Shown: piece after piece, positions 20,102-28,603 of the stretch
How positions within the stretch are numbered: the stretch's first letter is position 1
Layout of the letters: every line of letters begins with the position of its first letter
NCBI RefSeq assembly: GCF_014062315.1
Contig: NZ_JACGLT010000006.1
Location: forward strand, 207,604-271,603
DNA from: Gelidibacter maritimus
Lineage (GTDB): Bacteria > Bacteroidota > Bacteroidia > Flavobacteriales > Flavobacteriaceae
Direction of reading: 5' to 3'
Length of the DNA: 64,000 bases
Translations under genes and position numbers: made by a program
Notes under the pieces: model-generated
Told to the model about the DNA's origin: nothing
The model's database searches: none
Seen by the model: only the letters and a program-made list of their open reading frames with translations

Positions 20102-20659
20102 TTATCTGATGATCTTCACCCTCCCGTTTGCACTCAACTTAATAATTGAGGATGGTTTGGAACAATTTTTTTCGCGATGCAAATTTACGATATAGTCCAC
20201 ACCTTTTAAAATATGGGGTGTGATTTCTTTATATGATTTTGGAGTGGCTTCATGGCTTCTATTGGCTGATGTCGAAACAATGGGTTTGCCAAATCGTCTG
20301 AGCAGTTGAAAGCAAAAATCGTCATCTGGAATTCTGATGGCAATCGATCTGTCTTCTGCTACTAAGTTTTCGGCCAAATTTTGAGCTTCATCATAAATAA
20401 TGGTGATGGGCTCTTCAGAAACCTCAAAAATATCGTAAGCCACTTTCGGAATCTCCTTAACGTACTTGCTCAACATCCTATCGTCGGCCACCAGGCATAT
20501 CAAGGCTTTCTTATCCTCACGCTCTTTAAGCTGGAACACCTTTTTAACAGCTTCAGGATTGGTAGCATCACAGCCTATGCCCCAAACAGTATCCGTGGGA
20601 TAGAGTAGGAGTCCACCGTCCTTTAAAACTTGTAAAGCATTTGATATTTCTTTTTGCAT
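20102..20659 (-). CDS. L-threonylcarbamoyladenylate synthase (Sua5/YciO/YrdC family)
   Basis: 185 residues, the length of the short TsaC/YrdC type without the Sua5 domain. TDTVWGIGCDATN near residue 22 and the later STSANRSHEA motif are the family's nucleotide- and substrate-binding segments. The enzyme makes threonylcarbamoyl-AMP from threonine, bicarbonate and ATP, the first step of t6A formation at tRNA position 37. It sits downstream of the GT2 gene and upstream of the CCA-type gene, so two tRNA-modifying functions are adjacent. Whether it is the essential TsaC or a YciO paralog cannot be decided here. Confidence 0.88.
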   Translation of the reverse strand: MQKEISNALQVLKDGGLLLYPTDTVWGIGCDATNPEAVKKVFQLKEREDKKALICLVADDRMLSKYVKEIPKVAYDIFEVSEEPITIIYDEAQNLAENLVAEDRSIAIRIPDDDFCFQLLRRFGKPIVSTSANRSHEATPKSYKEITPHILKGVDYIVNLHREKNCSKPSSIIKLSANGRVKIIR

Positions 20660-20781
20660 ATTTTATAAATTGAAATTGAACTTGAAAATGAAGTTTAAAA
20701 TCAAACTGATCGGTCCATTTTTTTTCTAAACTCTATACATCACTCGCCACCCATTCACTCCCAACCCCCAGGTTTAAAAAA

Positions 20782-21537
20782 TTATTCCCTGTTTTTTCTT
20801 AAGAGCCACAATTTAACATAGCGCATAAAAACGACATAACCTTGCATATAACCTATAGTTAATCCTACCACACCATCTCGAAAACCACTTTGTACGATAT
20901 AATGCTTGAAAAATCCCCAAAAAGGCTTAATCACAAAATGATAAGGCGTTAAAGACCCAGTTTTTGGATCATAATCCTTGGCTTGCCATGTGGCGTACCT
21001 GTTCATTTTTTCTATGTATTTGTCAAGTGTAGTATAACTGTAATGCAGGAATTTATTTTTTAAAGTGGCAGTTTCACCATTTGGAATGATCTCAGCATGT
21101 ACATGCTTGTCTTCATAGATACAAAAGTCACGTTTAAATAATCGAGTAACCTTGTCATTGCGCCAACCGCTATAATGGACGCGCTCACCCATGAAATGAT
21201 TGATTCTTCCAATTTTGTAGGCCACAATATTCGGATCTGGATCTTTAAGAATTTCTAAAATTTCTATTTTCAATTCAGGAGTCACACGTTCATCAGCATC
21301 GACCAATAATATCCATTCATGCGTAGCTTGAGGAATAGCCCAGTTTTTTTGAGAAGCGGAATATTGATACTCTCTCCTAATAACCTTTGTTGCCAATTCC
21401 TGTGCTTTTTCAAAAGTACCATCGGTACTAAAGCTATCTACGACGAGAATTTCATCGGCAAAATCAACAGATTTTACGACTGCGTCAATATTATGAATCT
21501 CGTTGCCGGTAGGAATAATAGCAGTAAGCGTATGCAT
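20782..21537 (-). CDS. glycosyltransferase family 2 (WaaE/KdtX-like)
   Basis: 251 residues. The GT-A start (LTAIIPTGNEIHNI), the VDSFSTDGT loop and the metal-binding DADE motif (about residue 87) are visible. The middle part (YSASQKNWAI, HYSGWRNDKVTRLF, HAEI) matches the branch related to LPS core beta-glucosyltransferases of the WaaE/KdtX type. A hydrophobic patch near the C terminus (RDGVVGLTIGYMQGYVVFMRYVKLW) suggests membrane association. The probable role is lipopolysaccharide or surface glycan assembly on the cytoplasmic face. Exact sugar and acceptor are unknown. Confidence 0.9.
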   Translation of the reverse strand: MHTLTAIIPTGNEIHNIDAVVKSVDFADEILVVDSFSTDGTFEKAQELATKVIRREYQYSASQKNWAIPQATHEWILLVDADERVTPELKIEILEILKDPDPNIVAYKIGRINHFMGERVHYSGWRNDKVTRLFKRDFCIYEDKHVHAEIIPNGETATLKNKFLHYSYTTLDKYIEKMNRYATWQAKDYDPKTGSLTPYHFVIKPFWGFFKHYIVQSGFRDGVVGLTIGYMQGYVVFMRYVKLWLLRKNRE

Positions 21538-21851
21538 GTGAAGGGTTGATTTTGATCAAATTTAATTTAAATGCAAAAATAGGTTTTTTGCGTTATGGAA
21601 TGCAACCTTTAGGCATCTATTAAGTAATGGATAAATCGACCCCGCTGTAGTAATGTGAAATTACATTACTAAAATCATTGAGGCCATCTTTAGTTGAAGG
21701 CATTGCTATTGGTCGTTATTGTTGTATCTATTAATAATCCAGCAACAGGATCTATTAATTAAGGTTCAAATTTCGATGGAAATATTAAGTAGACGTGTTT
21801 GTAACTTCAATATAATCGCAACAAATAAGTTGGTTTAGCCTCAAATAAATT
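21538..21851. other. 314 bp intergenic region, no gene seen
   Basis: Holds one clear structure, a nine-base stem TAGTAATGT / ACATTACTA with a six-base loop (21648-21671), without a long T run on either side. It may be a weak terminator of the upstream gene at 21852 or an operator. The rest is AT-rich and shows no gene. Confidence 0.5.
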
Positions 21852-22961
21852 CTATGTGTTCTGTTGTTTTTTTATAGTATATGGTCTGTTGAAGCTTTTA
21901 AATGTGAAATACCCCAAGCGTTTTCTTATTTTATATTTTCGGAGTAGATTGAGTGGTTTCTTTTTAAGATGGCTTTTATCTTTGTGCAAAAACTCAATAC
22001 AAGCTTTAATAACACGCTGACTCGATTTACCGTCGTTATATGGATGAAGATTAAGGATGTAGGCCTCAATTTTTTCCATCAGCTCTTCGGACGGATTTAA
22101 AGCTTTTTCAAAAGCTGTTTCAATAGCATTGACATTATCAATGTCTATTAAAAACTCTTCGTAAACCTTATGCTTAAAAGTAACAACTGGTTTTTTTTGA
22201 AGCACAAATTCTTGTATTGCCGATGTCGTATCAGCAAAAAGGATATCTGCTTTAAAAAATAATGGTATTAAGTCCGTAGTGTCGTAAAACGTAAAATTCT
22301 CGTTGTTCAAGGACTGCCATTTTCTGAAGATATATAAGGGCAACTTGGGATGTAAAACCATGATGAATTTATAGGCATTTGATTTTGATAGCCTTTTTAT
22401 TTCCTCAAAAACCTTGTCGTCATAAGCTAGGCTTAAGCGTTCAGTAAAGGTTGAAGCAATCATTATGGTTGGAAGCTGAGAATTTGAGTCGGGTAAAATA
22501 TTTTGCTTTTCTTCTAAGGGAAACATGGGGTCTACCTTGCTCCAGCCCGTTTCTATAACCTCAAAATATTTCAATTCATTTGCAAGTCGGCTAAACTCGC
22601 TAGTTGTACTTGGTCCTTGTGTACAGTACAAATCATAAGAACCCCGGATTCTGAAATGATAAAATTTTCCATTTTTCAGAGGCCTTTTTTTTGCAAAGAA
22701 GCCGTGGAAAATCTGAACTTTTAATCCGGTTATAAAATCTGGAACATCATCGGTAGCAACTAATACCACATCCGGTTCATAGGAAACTACTTCCTGAATG
22801 GTATCAAGTAAATAGGGGTTACCCTTTAGACCTTCTTTGCCATTGCCTGTATCGCTAAACCATTTAACGGTATTTCCAGTACGAAGAATTTCTTTCTCCA
22901 ACGGATTGCCTATTGGAACTGCATAGCGGTAAGAGATATAAATTAGAAACTTGTAAGACAT
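21852..22961 (-). CDS. putative CDP-glycerol glycerophosphotransferase-like / GT-B glycan enzyme
   Basis: 369 residues from the ATG at 22961 (MSYKFLIYISYR). An ATG 11 codons upstream gives a poor N terminus. The order QIFHGFFAKKRP, YDLYCTQGPS, IETGWSKVDPMF, TIMIASTFTERL and LFADTTSAIQEFVL fits the CDP-glycerol glycerophosphotransferase / TagF-like family (HG motif, GWxKxD, late D-T-S-S-type motif). In Gram-negative Bacteroidetes these act on surface polysaccharides; the donor is not readable. It lies in a glycan gene neighbourhood with the GT2 gene downstream. Confidence 0.7.
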   Translation of the reverse strand: MSYKFLIYISYRYAVPIGNPLEKEILRTGNTVKWFSDTGNGKEGLKGNPYLLDTIQEVVSYEPDVVLVATDDVPDFITGLKVQIFHGFFAKKRPLKNGKFYHFRIRGSYDLYCTQGPSTTSEFSRLANELKYFEVIETGWSKVDPMFPLEEKQNILPDSNSQLPTIMIASTFTERLSLAYDDKVFEEIKRLSKSNAYKFIMVLHPKLPLYIFRKWQSLNNENFTFYDTTDLIPLFFKADILFADTTSAIQEFVLQKKPVVTFKHKVYEEFLIDIDNVNAIETAFEKALNPSEELMEKIEAYILNLHPYNDGKSSQRVIKACIEFLHKDKSHLKKKPLNLLRKYKIRKRLGYFTFKSFNRPYTIKKQQNT

Positions 22962-23203
22962 ATGGTTATTTATATTAAAAGGAATTGAGGTCATATAGAT
23001 ACCTCAATAGGGTTCTCTTTTGCTAAATTCTATTTGGGACTAATCAATACAGCGCCTTTTATACAAGGATTCCTCCTAATAAACAGATGCAAATTGAGTT
23101 TATAATCCGAAACAGGATTTGGATATTCTATTTCAAAGTCTCAAACACCCGCTAGTTCCGTGCAGCTCACCAAGCCATCTTATCCCAAGGTTGGCGTTTC
23201 TAT

Positions 23204-24019
23204 TTACACCGCTACATCATATTCTCTCAGAGCATCATTCAAAGAGGTCTTCTTATTGGTGCTTTCTTTACGTTTTCCAATAATCAAGGCACAAGGCACA
23301 TTGTAGGTGCCAGCAGGAAATTCTTTAGCATAACTGCCAGGAATCACAACTGAACGTGCTGGGACAACGCCTTTCATTTCAATAGGCTTTTCTTGGGTCA
23401 CATCTATAATTTTTGTGGAAGCGGTAAGGCATACATTGGCCCCCAAAACAGCTTCGGTTTCAACCTTTACGCCTTCAACCACAATACATCTACTCCCAAT
23501 AAAAGCATTGTCTTCTATAATTACTGGTGCAGCTTGAAGCGGTTCTAAAACACCACCAATTCCAACACCTCCAGACAAATGTACGTTTTTACCAATTTGT
23601 GCACAACTTCCAACTGTAGCCCACGTATCAACCATAGTACCTTCGTCTACATAGGCACCAATATTTACATAGCTGGGCATCAATATTGTACCTTTGCTAA
23701 TATAGGCCCCATGTCTCGCTACGGCGTGTGGAACCACACGAATACCTTTATCGGCATAGCCGCGTTTTAAAGGAATTTTATCGTGATATTCGAAAATCCC
23801 CACTTCAAAAGTTTCCATTTTCTGGATTGGGAAATAAAGGACTACCGCTTTTTTGACCCATTCGTTCACCTGCCACCCATTCTCTGTAGGCTCCGCAACT
23901 CTTAAAGTGCCTTCATCCAATAAACTAATGACACTCTTGATGCTTTCGATGGTGACTTTCTCTTTGAGCAATTCACGGTTTTCCCAGGCATTTTCTATGT
24001 TTTGTTGAAGTTGATCCAT
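23204..24019 (-). CDS. dapD: 2,3,4,5-tetrahydropyridine-2,6-dicarboxylate N-succinyltransferase
   Basis: 271 residues from the ATG at 24019 (MDQLQQNIENAWENRE), which equals the usual DapD length. A longer frame begins at a TTG and would place the likely promoter inside the gene. The C-terminal half is a left-handed beta-helix of hexapeptide repeats (PHAVARHGAYI, MPSYVNIGAYVDEGTMVD, IGKNVHLSGGVGIGGV, IEDNAFIGSRCIV). The enzyme succinylates tetrahydrodipicolinate in the lysine/diaminopimelate pathway in the cytoplasm. Confidence 0.96.
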   Translation of the reverse strand: MDQLQQNIENAWENRELLKEKVTIESIKSVISLLDEGTLRVAEPTENGWQVNEWVKKAVVLYFPIQKMETFEVGIFEYHDKIPLKRGYADKGIRVVPHAVARHGAYISKGTILMPSYVNIGAYVDEGTMVDTWATVGSCAQIGKNVHLSGGVGIGGVLEPLQAAPVIIEDNAFIGSRCIVVEGVKVETEAVLGANVCLTASTKIIDVTQEKPIEMKGVVPARSVVIPGSYAKEFPAGTYNVPCALIIGKRKESTNKKTSLNDALREYDVAV

Positions 24020-24038
24020 GTCTAAAGTTAAATTTTCA

Positions 24039-24046
24039 CAAATATA
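24039..24046 (-). promoter_or_regulatory. -7 box for dapD
   Basis: TATATTTG on the minus strand, 20 bases before the dapD ATG, fits TAnnTTTG. No well-placed -33 element was found. It supports the shorter dapD start. Confidence 0.45.
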
Positions 24047-24199
24047 AACGTAAAATTCGTAAAGGGAAATATTGAGCAATAAAAGGGGTACGGTCAATTG
24101 AAATTACATGGAGTATATGTTTTTTGTATTATCGTTATCTAAAAGATAAAATTTAGAAGATTGAGTTTCAAAAACCTAGAGTCAGTAATTAAATTCCCT

Positions 24200-24207
24200 T
24201 AACTTTG
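24200..24207 (+). promoter_or_regulatory. -7 box for ruvX
   Basis: TAACTTTG, 48 bases before the ATG at 24255, fits TAnnTTTG. No convincing -33 TTG at the normal spacing. Confidence 0.4.
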
Positions 24208-24254
24208 CCAGTATAAACGGTAAAAAGGAGATTCCTTTTTTCAAAGGGATTATT

Positions 24255-24665
24255 ATGGCAAGAATTTTAGCAATAGACTATGGAACTAAACGCACTGGTA
24301 TCGCGGTAACCGATGAGCTTCAAATCATCGCTTCCGGATTGACTACAGTTGCCACAAAAGAACTTTTGCCTTTTTTGAAGGATTATATTTCTAAAGAAAA
24401 TGTAGAGTTGTTTCTTGTCGGTGAGCCCAAACAAATGAACAATGAAGTCTCTGAAAGTGAAGAGTCTATCCAAACATTTTTAAAGAAACTTTCCAAATCA
24501 ATTCCTGATATGCCGGTTAAACGTGTTGATGAACGCTTTACTTCAAAAATGGCATTTCAAACCATGATTGACAGTGGACTTAAAAAAGGACAGCGGAAAA
24601 ACAAAGCTTTGGTGGATGAAATCAGTGCAACAATTATTCTTCAAAGTTATTTGTACAATCAATAA
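24255..24665 (+). CDS. ruvX: Holliday junction resolvase-like protein RuvX (YqgF)
   Basis: 136 residues, the family length. DYGTKRTGIAVTD at 7-19 holds the first catalytic aspartate of the RNase H-like fold. LVGEPKQMN and VDERFTSKMA carry further conserved residues, and the closing KALVDEISATIILQSYL holds the last aspartate. The family acts in pre-16S rRNA 5'-end processing and/or as a resolvase-like nuclease. It precedes def in the order dapD (divergent)-ruvX-def-DUF5606-mazG, an arrangement I recall from other flavobacteria. Confidence 0.93.
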   Translation: MARILAIDYGTKRTGIAVTDELQIIASGLTTVATKELLPFLKDYISKENVELFLVGEPKQMNNEVSESEESIQTFLKKLSKSIPDMPVKRVDERFTSKMAFQTMIDSGLKKGQRKNKALVDEISATIILQSYLYNQ

Positions 24666-24715
24666 ATGTGCTTTAACAATTTTATTCTAAGCCTCTAAAA
24701 TTCTAATAAGAATTG

Positions 24716-24723
24716 TATTTTTG
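24716..24723 (+). promoter_or_regulatory. -7 box for def
   Basis: TATTTTTG, 22 bases before the def ATG, fits TAnnTTTG. The -33 element is unclear. Confidence 0.45.
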
Positions 24724-24744
24724 CAGTCGAAAATTTAAAGAACA

Positions 24745-25335
24745 ATGATTTTACCCATTATTGCTTATGGCGATCCCGTATTAAGAAAGGAATGCAAAAC
24801 CATCACGGCAGAGTATCCCAACTTGAGCGAGCTCATTGCCAATATGTACGAAACCATGTATGACGCGTATGGCGTCGGTTTGGCAGCACCACAAATTGGA
24901 CTCCCAATCCGCTTGTTTGTTATAGATACGACTCCTTTTGCCGAAGATGAAGATTTGACAGAAGAGGAGCAATCACAATTAAAGGATTTTAAACGTGTTT
25001 TCATCAATGCGAAAATTCTTGAAGAAACGGGCGATGAATGGGCATTTAATGAAGGCTGTTTGAGTATTCCGGAGGTTCGTGAAGATGTCTTTAGAAAACC
25101 AAAGATAAAGCTTGAATATCAGGATGAGGGTTTTAAAACGCATGTTGAAGAATTTGAGGGGCTTGTTGCTAGAGTAATCCAGCACGAGTATGATCATATT
25201 GATGGCATCTTATTTACCGATAAATTGTCCACCTTAAAAAAACGTTTGATCAAAAGCAGATTGAATAATATTTCAAAAGGAAACATTAGTGTAGATTATA
25301 AGATGCGTTTCCCAGCCATGAAAAAGAAACGTTAA
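24745..25335 (+). CDS. def: peptide deformylase
   Basis: 196 residues. All three deformylase motifs are intact: GVGLAAPQIG (43-52), EGCLSIP (103-109, metal-binding Cys) and QHEYDH (146-151, two metal-binding His and the catalytic Glu). The enzyme removes the formyl group from the N terminus of new proteins at the ribosome, using Fe2+. An insertion of about ten acidic residues follows position 65 (EDEDLTEEEQ), common in Bacteroidetes forms. Confidence 0.97.
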   Translation: MILPIIAYGDPVLRKECKTITAEYPNLSELIANMYETMYDAYGVGLAAPQIGLPIRLFVIDTTPFAEDEDLTEEEQSQLKDFKRVFINAKILEETGDEWAFNEGCLSIPEVREDVFRKPKIKLEYQDEGFKTHVEEFEGLVARVIQHEYDHIDGILFTDKLSTLKKRLIKSRLNNISKGNISVDYKMRFPAMKKKR

Positions 25336-25362
25336 TTTTATACAATCGTAAAGGCAAAAGTA

Positions 25363-25370
25363 TATATTTG
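25363..25370 (+). promoter_or_regulatory. -7 box for the DUF5606 gene
   Basis: TATATTTG, 31 bases before the ATG at 25402, fits TAnnTTTG. Confidence 0.45.
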
Positions 25371-25401
25371 TCAACTTCAAAATTAAAAGCATTTAACGAA
25401 T

Positions 25402-25947
25402 ATGAGTTTAGACAAGATTTTATCCATTTCAGGAAAACCAGGGCTATATAAAATTGTAACCCAAACACGTAGCGGTTTTGTAGCAGAATCCTTACTTGAT
25501 AATAAGCGCATAACGGTGAATATTCATAGCAATGTGAGTGTTTTAAGTGAAATAGCCATGTATACACTAACTGAAGAAGTGCCATTACGTGAAGTTTTGA
25601 AAAAAGTACGCGATAAAGAAGAAGGTAAAGAAACGTCTATCAGCCATAAAGATTCTAAAGATAAATTGGAAGAATATTTCTTTGACGTTTTACCGGATTA
25701 TGATGAAGACCGTGTGTATCCAAGTGATATCAAGAAGGTAATCCAATGGTATAACATCCTACAAAAGAATGATCTGTTATCTGCTTTAGACGAAGAAGAG
25801 GAAGAAAGTTCTACGGCCACTAAGAAAGTTGAAGGAGCGCAAGCCAAAACTACTGCTAAATCTACGGCTGCAAGAAACGATGCCGCAAAAGCATCATCTT
25901 CCAAAAAAGGCGGTACTGCGAAAAACACGAGTGCAAGAAAAACCTAA
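25402..25947 (+). CDS. DUF5606 family protein
   Basis: 181 residues. The first 135 residues (SLDKILSISGKPGLYKIV, VNIHSNVSVLSEIAMYT, KDKLEEYFFDVLPDYDEDRVYPSDIKKVI) match the small DUF5606 family of Bacteroidetes as I remember it. The function is unknown. An N-terminal SH3-like fold is plausible. The tail after residue 135 is low-complexity and rich in A, K, S and T (TAKSTAARNDAAKASSSKK), like an unstructured basic nucleic-acid-binding tail. It sits between def and mazG and is closed by a clear terminator. Confidence 0.85.
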   Translation: MSLDKILSISGKPGLYKIVTQTRSGFVAESLLDNKRITVNIHSNVSVLSEIAMYTLTEEVPLREVLKKVRDKEEGKETSISHKDSKDKLEEYFFDVLPDYDEDRVYPSDIKKVIQWYNILQKNDLLSALDEEEEESSTATKKVEGAQAKTTAKSTAARNDAAKASSSKKGGTAKNTSARKT

Positions 25948-25996
25948 GAAGTATTAAGATATAAGTATTAAGTATAAAGACTTGATACTTTAACAT

Positions 25997-26027
25997 ACCC
26001 CACAATGTTATTTGAATATTGTGGGGT
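25997..26027 (+). terminator. rho-independent terminator after the DUF5606 gene
   Basis: Ten-base stem (ACCCCACAAT / ATTGTGGGGT), 11-base loop, followed by TTTATTTTG. About 50 bp past the stop at 25947. Confidence 0.8.
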
Positions 26028-26083
26028 TTTATTTTGAAGACAATTTGACGATAAGTTTTTGGAGCTAATAGCACAATTAAAGA

Positions 26084-26115
26084 AATCCCTAATCCCAATC
26101 CCCAATCCCCAATTT
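26084..26115. repeat. short AATCCCC tandem tract
   Basis: Four to five imperfect copies of a 7-base word (AATCCCT, AATCCC, AATCCCC, AATCCCC) between the DUF5606 terminator and mazG. Probably slippage. Confidence 0.6.
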
Positions 26116-26283
26116 CTCTGAAACGCTTTCAAGGACGGATTCATTCAGGTAGGGAAAGGTACGTTAGGGTGGCCCCTAATACTTAATACTAAGTACTTCA
26201 TTCTACTAATAAGATTCTGAACAATAACCTTCATTGCCATCATCAATTTCGTAATTTTGAATTTTGGATAAAAAATAATCTTC

Positions 26284-27060
26284 ATGACACGACGACAAGA
26301 ACAATTACAAGCCTTTGACCGACTTTTAACGATTATGGATGAATTGCGAGAGCAATGTCCGTGGGATAAAAAGCAGACCATGGAAAGCCTTAGGCATTTG
26401 ACGATTGAGGAAGTTTATGAGTTGGGTGATGCCATTTTAGATAAGGACTTGGACGAGGTCAAAAAGGAGCTGGGCGATGTGTTGTTGCACATTGTTTTTT
26501 ATGCTCGGATAGGTAGTGAAACCAATAGTTTTGACATTGCCGATGTGTGCCACAGCATTTGCGATAAGCTGATAGACCGTCACCCACATATTTATGGCGA
26601 TGTAGAAGTTGCCAATGAGGAAGATGTCAAGCGCAATTGGGAACAGATAAAACTAAAAGAAAAAGGTAAAACCAGTGTCTTGCAAGGTGTGCCTAAAAGC
26701 TTACCCGCAATGGTAAAAGCCAATCGTATTCAAGATAAGGTGGCAGGTGTAGGGTTTGATTGGGAACGTCCTGAACAAGTCTACGAAAAAGTAGAGGAAG
26801 AGCTCAACGAATTAAAAATGGAAGTGGCGAGTGGAAATGCTGACAGAATGGAGAGCGAACTTGGCGATGTATTGTTCTCCATAATCAATTACGCACGATT
26901 TTTGAAGATAAATCCGGAGAATGCTCTGGAGCGAACAAATAAAAAATTCATCAAAAGATTCCAATATTTAGAAGCTAAATCTGTAGAAATCAATAAGTCC
27001 TTGTCTGAATTGACCTTGTCAGAAATGGATGTCTTTTGGGAGGAAGCAAAAAAAGTATAA
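26284..27060 (+). CDS. mazG: nucleoside triphosphate pyrophosphohydrolase MazG
   Basis: 258 residues, full-length two-domain MazG. The first domain carries LREQCPWDKKQTMESLRH and the EEVYELGDAI / KKELGDVLLH metal-binding pair. The second repeats the pattern (VEEELNELKMEV, ESELGDVLFSIINYAR). The enzyme hydrolyses NTPs to NMP and pyrophosphate and may lower ppGpp levels or clear non-canonical nucleotides. The ATG at 26284 gives the standard N terminus. Confidence 0.95.
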   Translation: MTRRQEQLQAFDRLLTIMDELREQCPWDKKQTMESLRHLTIEEVYELGDAILDKDLDEVKKELGDVLLHIVFYARIGSETNSFDIADVCHSICDKLIDRHPHIYGDVEVANEEDVKRNWEQIKLKEKGKTSVLQGVPKSLPAMVKANRIQDKVAGVGFDWERPEQVYEKVEEELNELKMEVASGNADRMESELGDVLFSIINYARFLKINPENALERTNKKFIKRFQYLEAKSVEINKSLSELTLSEMDVFWEEAKKV

Positions 27061-27215
27061 TCTTTTTTCATTCCCGTAATCCAAACATGAGACTACGGAC
27101 GTATATATATTATATTGGAACTTAATCTTAAAGTTTCAAAATCATAAGTAGGTAATCTTAATTATATTTTAAGCGGTATTAGTTAAGATTAAAAATTTAG
27201 TTTAGTTAGGGGTCA

Positions 27216-27245
27216 AAATCCTACCTGTTTTCACAGGTAGGATTT
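27216..27245. terminator. bidirectional terminator between mazG and the GT10 gene
   Basis: Thirteen-base perfect stem (AAATCCTACCTGT / ACAGGTAGGATTT) with a four-base loop, followed on the plus strand by GATTTTT. It serves convergent mazG (stop 27060) and the minus-strand gene ending at 27283. Confidence 0.85.
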
Positions 27246-27282
27246 GATTTTTAGGCCAGTTTGTAATTTATGCCTTTGAATC

Positions 27283-28332
27283 TTACTCCTTATATAATAC
27301 AGACTTACCTTTAAACACTTCTTTTAATTTTTGCTTCCATTTAAATAATGAATGCTTAATTACGTAATTGTATAAATTTCGCCAATCCTTTGATGAATTA
27401 CATTTATGGATTGTTACCATCTGTTTTGGTAGATCTGGATTCATCTGATCACATAATTGGGCAACATAGTCAAACATATTGTATTCTGTAAGAACCTTCA
27501 TCTTTGATTCTTTTAAATGAGACCTTCTTTTTTCGAAGGTATCTTCACTGATTACCTTATCTATAATAGCAACCGCAGCATCAAAGTCTTGAATATCTAT
27601 AGATTGAAAAGAATCTTTATCAAAATAATCTGAGAGATTTTTGCAGCCATAATAAATTGGAAAGGTCTCCGCCAAAAAGCAATCTGATATTTTTTCGGTC
27701 CAATAATATTTTTCTGAGGAATTTTCAATGGCTATATGATATTTGTAGGGTGCCAAAACATCCCATTTATCCTCAAAACTATTGAACCCTTGCCCAAACA
27801 CATCCAACCGATCTCCATAGTAAGCCTTTAGCTTTTCAACAAATTCAATTCTTTCGAGATGTCCTTTTGTAAATGCTTTATTACTCGTGATGACAGAAAT
27901 GAGTTTTGTTTTCTTTGGTGTTTCATTGGTCATTAAATCATCATAGGTTAGAGAGTAAGTAACCTCATTGTTTTTTAATTTTTTAAAACCTACAAACCAT
28001 GGAAGAATAGCGGGGCCTAATTTTAAATTTTTATGTTTTGTGTCTTCTTGGCAAGAACAAATTGTTCCAAATTGATTGATGTATCCTTTGGGATAAACAA
28101 GAACCGATTTTGGCTCTGTTGTCAATAAAATGGTGTTTTCCGGTGCAACCTTACAACTTTCAGACCCTCTAACACCTTTGCCCTGAACTACCCAGAAATC
28201 TGGCTCTTCAATTTTTTCATCAATGTAAAACTGATAGCGTCCATCCGAGGAAATTCCTTTCCCGTCTTTGGTCTGTCGAAACATTATTTTGCCTAAACTT
28301 TCTCGGTATGGCGTGAATTTAACTTTATACAT
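27283..28332 (-). CDS. glycosyltransferase family 10 (fucosyltransferase-like)
   Basis: 349 residues. The C-terminal half has the GT10 core: LDVFGQGFNSFEDKWDVLAPYKYHIAIENSS, then YWTEKISDCFLAETFPIYYGC, and later the DSFQSIDIQDFD segment. In known members this region binds GDP-fucose (alpha-1,3/4-fucosyltransferases). The donor and acceptor in this organism are unknown; LPS or surface glycan decoration is likely. It stands alone between mazG and the DUF349 gene. The ATG at 28332 is the only good start. Confidence 0.85.
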   Translation of the reverse strand: MYKVKFTPYRESLGKIMFRQTKDGKGISSDGRYQFYIDEKIEEPDFWVVQGKGVRGSESCKVAPENTILLTTEPKSVLVYPKGYINQFGTICSCQEDTKHKNLKLGPAILPWFVGFKKLKNNEVTYSLTYDDLMTNETPKKTKLISVITSNKAFTKGHLERIEFVEKLKAYYGDRLDVFGQGFNSFEDKWDVLAPYKYHIAIENSSEKYYWTEKISDCFLAETFPIYYGCKNLSDYFDKDSFQSIDIQDFDAAVAIIDKVISEDTFEKRRSHLKESKMKVLTEYNMFDYVAQLCDQMNPDLPKQMVTIHKCNSSKDWRNLYNYVIKHSLFKWKQKLKEVFKGKSVLYKE

Positions 28333-28547
28333 GATTGTAGCTTTTCAAAGTGATATGATCAATAAACAAAGGTATAGGGTTTGCAAATGTAATTAAAATT
28401 TAGGCTTACGGTAACCATTCAAATTTAGACTCTGAGCAAAATTTTTGACTTTTAGTCGGGCTATACTATAAGTTCTTTAGAAAGACATAGGTTACACATG
28501 CAATCCAATCTCAAAGAACATGACCCTATTCTCGAGAATAAACCAAA

Positions 28548-28587
28548 AAAGAAAGTCCATTTTCAATACTAAAAATGGACTTTCTTT
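28548..28587 (-). terminator. rho-independent terminator of the DUF349 gene
   Basis: Fifteen-base perfect stem (AAAGAAAGTCCATTT / AAATGGACTTTCTTT) with a ten-base loop. On the minus strand it is followed by TTTTTTGG. It lies 17 bp past the stop at 28604. Confidence 0.9.
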
Positions 28588-28603
28588 CACTATATAAAAA
28601 ATG

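Noticed and set aside
24020..24097. Longer N terminus for dapD
   Set aside because: Starts at TTG, adds a hydrophobic leader to a cytoplasmic enzyme and covers the TATATTTG promoter box.
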